This document shows, in pieces, positions 58,269-64,000 of a stretch of DNA of 64,000 nucleotides. Position 1 is the first letter of the stretch. The number at the start of each line of letters is the position of its first letter. The translations under genes were made by a program, and so were the position numbers. This DNA is from Gaeumannomyces sp. JS-464 (lineage: Eukaryota > Ascomycota > Sordariomycetes > Magnaporthales > Magnaporthaceae): the NCBI GenBank assembly GCA_002197995.1, contig NGZR01000003.1, forward strand, positions 6,696,001-6,760,000. The letters run 5' to 3'. The notes below the pieces were generated by a model, which was not told the origin of the DNA, searched no databases, and saw only the letters and a program-made list of their open reading frames with translations.

Positions 58269-61200
58269 TAAGTATTACGAGTTTTTAATAATAACTTTTG
58301 GTTTTACTAACGCATTAGCCACGTTTTAAAAAATAATTAACTATATATTACGCGAGCATTTTAACGTTTTCGTTTTCGCGTATTTGGACGATATTTTAAT
58401 TTTTTCGAAAACGATGGAAAAATATTAGCAGCACGTATATAAAGTGCTTTAAAAGCTGTTTAACGCAAAGCTTTTTATTAAATTAAAAAAGTGCGAATAG
58501 CATATATAAAAAGTGGCTTTTTTAAAATTTGTAATTATATGCGGATAAATTTATATAAACCTTAAAAAAATCGAAAAATTAAAAAGTGGCTTATATTTAA
58601 AAACGTTACGAAAATACGAAGGTTTTTAAAAATTTTAAACTTTTATAAACGGTTTATTCGTAATTATAATAAAATCGCTATATTATTTACGAATTTTACT
58701 AAAAATAATTACTAGTTTTATTAGGGAAAATAAAATTAAAAGGTTTTTAAATAATTACGGAACGTCGTAATAAATAAACCAATGTTAACATTTTTAAACT
58801 GAAAAAACCCTTTTAAAATCGAAACCGACGTATTAAATTACGCGATCGGTAGTTAACTTAAATAACGAAACGACGAGGAACGGTTATACTCGTATACGTT
58901 TTTTTTACAAAAATTAAATGGATTTAAATTAAATTACCAAATCCACGATAAAAAACTTTTAACAATTATTTAAGCACTCGAAAAATAGCGATTATACTTT
59001 TATAAAGCTAAATATTAAGTTATAATATATATAAATTACAAAAACCTAACATATTTTACTATTAGCAAAAACCTAAATAAACGATAAATTCGTTAAAACG
59101 AATTTTTACAAAATTACGATATCCGGATTAAATACCGGAAAGGGTTAAAAAACGGCTAAACGGATGCTTTAAGCTAATAACCGGATTATTAAATCGTTAT
59201 ATTTAAAAAAACATAAATAATTTTAACGGAAAAACTAAACGGATTTTTAATTTCAATTTAAAGGATATTCGTTAAAACGGTTTAATAAGGAAAAGTTTAA
59301 ACCTTAAAAAAAATTTAACAAATTTACACCAATTAGCATACGGTTATTAAAACGTAATTAAAATATAAAACGGTTGTAATAATATTACAAATTTGCAAAA
59401 ATTTTAGCCGAAATATAAAACGTAATAAAAAATTGCGAAAATTGCGCTAAAAATAAAGCTAGCAGGTATAAACCTTATAAGCTTTTGCAACTTTTGCCGG
59501 CATTTAACGAAGCGTGGCAAAAAGTTACTATAAATTTTATTATTAAATTTTCCTAATTTAAAAAATCGATAATTAAAGTAAAATGCGATAATATATTAGT
59601 AATAATAAATAAGCTTACTAAATACGCTTTATTTTTACCGTATAAAAAAAGCAATAACGTTACTAAGTTAGCGTACGTTTTTATTAGGTACGTAATAGCG
59701 GAATACGGTACGCCGAACCGTTTAATTACGGATAAAAATAAATTATTTACGAGCAAGTTTTGGAAAAGGCTTACGGCTTTATTAAAAGTTAAACACTTCC
59801 TATTTACGGTTTATTACTTTTAAATAAATGGATAAATAAAACGAACGAATTAAACTATAAAATATTATTTACGTAATTACGTTAATTATAAACAAAATAA
59901 TTAAATATAATTACTTTTTATAACCTAATTCGCTTATAACAGTTTAGTTTATAAAAGCATAAAAACTATTCCGTTTTATACGAATTACAGGTTCACGTTT
60001 ATACCGTATAAAAAACTTAACGCAAAAAATTTGCTTTAATAACGGAAATATAAATAATAAAGCTTATTAAACTGCATAAACACTTTTAAATAAAGCTAAA
60101 AAGTTACGGCATTATATAACTATTTAAATAAATAAAAAAAGGATTAAAAAACCGACTTTTAAAAAAAGGGATAACGTTTTTTTTCGACGAAATATTAAAA
60201 CAAAACGACCGAACGATAAGTTAAATTATAAAAAATTAAAACCGTTTAAAATATTAAAAAAGGTTTTAAACGTAAATTATAAATTTCGATTACCGTTAAT
60301 TATAAAATCCCACCCGGTTTTTTATATTTCCTTACTTAAATTAACACTACCGGGCTTTAAAAATAACGAATTAATAGAAATCGACGTAAAATAAAAATAC
60401 TAAATCGAAAAAATTTTAAACTATAAGCTAAAAAATAAGCTTAAAAAATATTTAATTAAATGGAAAAAGTACGGCTACGAAAAAAACACGTGGGAAAAAA
60501 ACTAACCTTATAAATTGCTAGGAAGTTTTAACGGGGTACCGGTAAAAGCATTTATAAAAAGGTTAACAGAAGCAAAAATAACTAAAAACCCGATCGCTAA
60601 CGCGTTAACAATCGGATTTTTAGCAATAGTCGCGTTAAAAATTAAACCTAAAACCTTTAGCCAATTGGGTAAAACGCGCTACCTTTGCGTTATACGACTT
60701 AAGGAAATTATTAAAAAAACTACAATTTATTACGGTTAAAAAAAGAAAATAAATCCAGGTTAGGATTAACTTCGAACGCTTACTAATCGGGGAAAACGGC
60801 AAAAGCTACGAACGGCTTAAATTACGAAGCAATTTAGCAAACCGCTTGGTCGGCTTCCTTTTGCTCGATACGTTTTAATTCTTTTATTAAGTTAATACCA
60901 CGGCGTACCGCGCGCATTATTTTTTCCAACCACATCCGTTTTTATTTTCGAAAACGGAAAACTTATTCCTCCGTTTTTTTTAACTCGGTTTTAAATTTAA
61001 AATATTATATAACGATATTTCAAAGTTTTAAAAGCGAAAGCTTTAAAACGTCGCACTTTAATCGGTTAATTCGAAAATATTCCACATATCGGGATAAGTT
61101 TTAAAAAAAAAAGCTTTACACTTTTTACGTTTTAAAACCTTGTAATAATAAAAGCAAAAAAGCATTTCAAAGGAATAAAAAAAATAATCGCTAAAAGCTT

Positions 61201-61368
61201 TTTATAACTAACGGTTTTTTTCGCAAAAAAACGTTTTCGCACTCGACCAAACATCCTATTAAAATAAAAAAGAATGGGAAAAGGTAAAAAAGAAAAGTAC
61301 TTACTACTAACAAAAAGCGGGGCGATAAAACGTAACTAAAAGGATTTAGCTTAAAAAGGGAAACCTAA

Positions 61369-61814
61369 TATTACGACCAGTATATAAGCCCTAAAATAAT
61401 AAAACGGGAGGGGGCTTTAAATGGTGCCCTCGTTTTATAGCAAAATACGTGGAATTACGTGGTTTAAGTAGGATTTGTGGATTTGTAATAAAGCAATAAA
61501 TCCAAACGGGATTTGTGGATTATAATAAAGTAATAAATCTAAACAGGATTTATAAATTTGTAACAAAGCTATAAATTTAAAGGAATTATTAGGAAAAACA
61601 GTATGTATATAAAGGATGGATTTCTTATTATTTTTGGTAGCTTTAATTAAGGCCTCGGCATTAATTAACTTAAGTTAGCTCCTAAGCACCCCCTAAGGCA
61701 AGCAATTAAATTGTTCTTTTAAAGTTACGTGTTCCCTTATTTACCAGCACTAGCGGTGCTATCCTCTCCTCCTCCGAGGTGCTTTACCCTAGGAGCAAAC
61801 CCCTAATTGTAACA
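61369..61814 (+). repeat. 3' LTR of the large Gypsy element (446 bp)
   Basis: TATTACGACCAG at the start, TTGTAACA at the end. It has three units of the 38-base tandem repeat where the 5' LTR has two, which explains the extra 39 bases. It is clearly less AT-rich than the 5' LTR. Confidence 0.9.
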
Positions 61815-61864
61815 GTCGGCTAAAAGGGATGATAACCAGATCGCCCACATTTTACTCGTTGTTA

Positions 61865-61920
61865 AAGAGGCTTTTCCGGGCCACCCACCCTTTTTGCTCC
61901 AGCACCCACCCCCACCCCGA
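61865..61920 (+). repeat. GC-rich inverted repeat, left arm (partner 62534-62583)
   Basis: About 50 bases containing GGGCCACCCACCCTTTTTGC whose reverse complement recurs at 62534-62583 with a few differences. The spacer is about 610 bases. Confidence 0.8.
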
Positions 61921-62219
61921 TATCGGCGCGCATGGACCTTTCTATAGCGCAGCCACATAAAAAAAACGGGCTTTAATGCAGGCAGGAGGTAAATCAACGG
62001 GAGGGAAGCAAATAAAAGCTATCGCCACGAGCAATTTATTAATAAACGATCAAAAACGCGGTGTTAAACCGCCAAATTACATAGGAAAAGTGCAGGGGCA
62101 CGGCGTTAAGGCCGTCTATCTAAGGCTACAAAGGGGCCTAAAGGTCCTCAAAAGGATTAACAAACCGTTAGAGGCGGGTGCAGGCGCTGGAGAGGGTGCG
62201 GTAGCCCTTTCGGCCGGCG

Positions 62220-62402
62220 TTAAGGGCAGGGGAGTGCCGCGAGGACTTCCGTCGGCTCGGCGGTCCAGGGGAGGCCGTCCCAGTGCGTTGGAGGGTCCGG
62301 GGCTTGATCGGAGGCTTTAATAGCCTCGACGGGAATCGAACCCGTAGCCTCGTCGGCGCTGGAGTCGTCGCTAGAGATGAGGATAGCTTCGTTTCCGTCC
62401 AT
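62220..62402 (-). CDS. Short hypothetical protein with SIM-like motif
   Basis: 60 residues from an ATG at 62402. The start MDGNEAILISSDDSSADEA has the form of a SUMO-interacting motif (a hydrophobic ILI core followed by Ser/Asp), which is inference from pattern only. The rest (APDPPTHWDGLPWTAEPTEV) is protein-like but unrecognised. After the TAA at 62220 the same strand stays GC-rich, so this may be the first part of a cut or mutated gene. The minus-strand frame is open well upstream to 62840, but that part is Arg/Ala/Pro low-complexity. Confidence 0.35.
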   Translation of the reverse strand: MDGNEAILISSDDSSADEATGSIPVEAIKASDQAPDPPTHWDGLPWTAEPTEVLAALPCP

Positions 62403-62533
62403 CGCGGCGGTTGTTGTTATTATGCGGGGAAATTGATTGCCAATCGGCCAAAATGCGTGAAAATTGAAATTCCCTGCAAAATTGCGGTGTTCCGACACCG
62501 GAAAACACAGGGGCCGCACAGGCCAAAAGTGGG

Positions 62534-62583
62534 TCGGGGTAGGTGCCGGAGCAAAAAGGGTGGGTGGCCCGGAAGAGCCTCTT
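62534..62583 (-). repeat. GC-rich inverted repeat, right arm
   Basis: Partner of 61865-61920, carrying GCAAAAAGGGTGGGTGGCCC. Confidence 0.8.
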
Positions 62584-62724
62584 GTCAAAGAACCAAAGCC
62601 GCTGAGCCACCGTCGCGGCACCGCCCGCCCCTCGGCCAGGGCACGGCAGCGAGGCCCGCCGTCCGAGGCCACCACTGCAGCAGATCCATACGGAATCTCG
62701 GCGGCGGCGGCGGCGGCCGGAAAG

Positions 62725-62937
62725 ATGGTCGACTTTGCACTCGTTCTGGACCTGGACCCTCCCGCCCGCAAGGGCTTCGATCCCCTGACGGGGGCCGTCC
62801 GACGACTGCTTGTCTCGCAGCCGCCTCCCTTCCGGTACAATGACCAAAGTTTTCACCCACCGTTTGAACAGGTCCTTATTGGTGCAAATTGCAAATTTTT
62901 TGTATTCAAAAATGGGATAGGCTTAACTGCAGGCTAA
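62725..62937 (+). CDS. Hypothetical 70-residue ORF after a GGC repeat
   Basis: MVDFALVLDLDPPARKGFDP at the start, preceded by a short run of GGC triplets. After PPFEQ the codon content becomes AT-rich, and a GT follows CAG near 62871, so a splice donor there is possible. No family was recognised, and an overlapping minus-strand frame makes the call weak. Confidence 0.22.
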   Translation: MVDFALVLDLDPPARKGFDPLTGAVRRLLVSQPPPFRYNDQSFHPPFEQVLIGANCKFFVFKNGIGLTAG

Positions 62938-63002
62938 GAACCGACAGGAGCCTTGTAGCGTTATTGTGGAAGTTAAGGATGAAAGGAAAAGGTTCCGTCG
63001 AT

Positions 63003-63052
63003 GGCTCAGGGGCTACTCCTGAGCCTATAGTATCCGTGCCACCAGCACGGAT
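63003..63052. other. Two adjacent perfect stem-loops
   Basis: Stem 1 pairs GGCTCAGG (63003-63010) with CCTGAGCC (63018-63025) over a 7-base loop. Stem 2 pairs ATCCGTGC (63032-63039) with GCACGGAT (63045-63052) over a 5-base loop. The six bases between are CTATAGT-like. They are not in any gene that I can support. A small RNA or a cruciform-forming site are both possible. Confidence 0.6.
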
Positions 63053-63623
63053 CCATCACAAAAAAGCATAATAAAAAATGGGCACATTATAGTTAAGATT
63101 TTTTTGCTAAATGTAAAAAGATGCTTTGGATAGAATTTAAATTGCTGAAAAAAAAAAAAAAAAGGGAAAACTTGTTGGCGAGCGGGAAAGGCTCGAGCGG
63201 TCGGCGTTGGGAGGGATAAGCGCGGGGCAGAACTACGCCTGTTGATGCTTCGTGCGCCGCAGTTGGTGGATGTGCTTCGAGCAACCGTTCGATTGCATCA
63301 CTCGAGGCGGACTGCACAGGCGATAGGGATGCGGCACCACAGACGATCGGTAGCAAGTTGTGTTACCGGGAAGGTATGCGTGTGCGCGTTTGTCATCCCG
63401 AGACGAAATTGTCGGCTGCCACAATCCAGGGGCCGCCGCTTGCTTCGCCATGGCCAACTCGATATTAAGAATGACGCGCCTGGGACCCATGCCCCGAACG
63501 GGTCCCAAGGCTACGTAGCGGCCCAGAAAAATGGACGAGCATCGAAAGCACTGCTTCAGCACGCTCAAGTGGTCCGGGCACAGCAACGAATCGTAGTTCG
63601 TCCAGCTCCAGTCCCTAAGCCGT
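63053..63623. other. Intergenic, A15-type run, nothing recognised
   Basis: A run of A (about 63149-63164) lies in a moderately AT-rich stretch. Overlapping frames at 63242-63679 (+) and 63233-63586 (-) have no recognisable content. Confidence 0.35.
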
Positions 63624-64000
63624 TCAACATGTATGCTTTTGTCCCGTCGTCTCTGTTCGACATGGTGTTGGTGGCCTAGGTGGACGGCGGCCGCTGTGAT
63701 GGATCCAGAGCGGCGCGCAAGGATAAAGAATTGTCAGATGTGCAGGCTTCAAGCCCCACAACGTCGCGAGAGAATGCTTGAAAGAATTGCACATGTCGTC
63801 CACGGCCCGCCGGAGCAGCGGGATGAACCTTGGCCGCAGGAGACCCTCCTCGGATATGGCGTCGATGTCGTTGGGGCGTCTTGGGCAGCCGGGGTTGAGG
63901 GTGAGGGTGCACCCGCTGCTTGGGCCGTCGGAGCAGGGGCTCGGACTGGGAAAGGCGCGGAGACCGGTGGTGGCGCTGATGCTCCAGGGGCCCCGGGTTG
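63624..64000 (-). CDS. 3' end of a possible gene running off the right edge
   Basis: A minus-strand frame without an ATG in the window is open from the right edge to TGA at 63624. It contains protein-like text CTLTLNPGCPRRPNDIDAIS, then EEGLLRPRFIPLLRRAVDDM and a WGLKPAHLTILYP segment. Codon use and helical character look genuine, but I cannot name the family. An Ala/Pro/Ser-rich frame also runs in from the edge, so an intron or frameshift near 63.86 kb is possible. Confidence 0.3.
   Translation of the reverse strand, partial: TRGPWSISATTGLRAFPSPSPCSDGPSSGCTLTLNPGCPRRPNDIDAISEEGLLRPRFIPLLRRAVDDMCNSFKHSLATLWGLKPAHLTILYPCAPLWIHHSGRRPPRPPTPCRTETTGQKHTC

Larger units (their letters stand above)
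52227..61814 (+). mobile_element. Full-length chromodomain Ty3/Gypsy retrotransposon, nested and mutated
   Basis: 9588 bp between perfect 5-bp duplications GTCGG (52222-52226 and 61815-61819), with LTRs of 407 and 446 bp. The gag (about 52.87-54.2 kb) is split by a solo LTR. RT is split by pogo copy F: LRKVYNLIRIKKG lies before it, and TFGFTNALATF then FAYLDDILIFSKTMEKY (about 58.38 kb, both Asp intact) after it. RNase H (KPFKIETDVLNYAIGSQLK, about 58.82 kb) and integrase follow (59.5-59.85 kb: INKLTKYALFLPYKK then RLITDKNKLFTSKFWKRL). A chromodomain comes next near 60.4-60.5 kb (KKYLIKWKKYGYEKNTWEKN). A purine tract precedes the 3' LTR. Stops occur throughout. Without the two insertions it would be about 7.2 kb. 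Confidence 0.9.

Noticed and set aside
62329..62360. tRNA-like T arm (GGGTTCGATTCCCG with a 5-bp stem) on the minus strand
   Set aside because: No matching acceptor 5' strand, D arm or anticodon arm at the right distance; it lies within a plausible coding frame (TGSIPVE).
63003..63060. Box H/ACA snoRNA from the two hairpins (ATAGTA hinge, ACA downstream)
   Set aside because: The stems are far too short and lack pseudouridylation pockets; the motif matches are weak.

Overview
The window looks like nuclear DNA of a filamentous ascomycete (Pezizomycotina, most likely a Sordariomycete; this is inference). The evidence is short GT-AG introns of 58-94 bases with CTAAC-type branch sites, pyrimidine-rich 5' leaders, a TAM41 gene, small secreted proteins with Kex2 sites, a DUF7907-like protein, and a long block of AT-rich, stop-riddled transposons that looks like the product of repeat-induced point mutation (RIP).

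Layout. Bases 1-16.2 kb are gene-bearing and GC-rich. In order they hold: the mitochondrial CDP-DAG synthase TAM41 (+); a spliced small-protein gene with a Gly/Tyr/Ser/Asp-rich tail (+); a secreted Kex2-type peptide precursor (+); a cupin (+); a secreted DUF7907-like protein (+); a dead FHS-family sugar permease (-); an intact-looking paralogue of the small-protein gene (+); a secreted precursor with three near-identical repeats each ending in a basic cleavage site (-); and a class II peroxidase-like gene that lacks the proximal-histidine segment (-). Several of these are decayed or odd, as expected beside a repeat block.

Bases about 16.2-61.8 kb are nested mobile elements, almost without open frames. 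I recognise six copies of one 1.86-kb pogo/Fot1-type DNA transposon, each bounded by TA and each with its own version of the terminal inverted repeat. There is also a complete but mutated Ty1/Copia element with 170-bp LTRs (46348-51707, minus) plus a solo copy of the same LTR with a perfect target duplication. A full-length chromodomain Gypsy element lies at 52227-61814 (plus, target duplication GTCGG), itself interrupted by a solo LTR and a pogo copy. At least three further broken Gypsy elements and a Copia protease remnant are present. A GC-rich island (about 45.36-46.35 kb) interrupts the AT-rich block.

Bases 61.8-64.0 kb return to GC-rich DNA with a short SIM-like ORF, two perfect hairpins side by side, and the 3' end of a probable gene that runs off the right edge.

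No pathway or gene cluster is evident; the genes on the left look independent. The most unusual material is the pair of secreted Kex2-type precursors, the peroxidase lacking its heme-ligand segment, and the pogo family whose ends have diversified while its interiors stayed alike.
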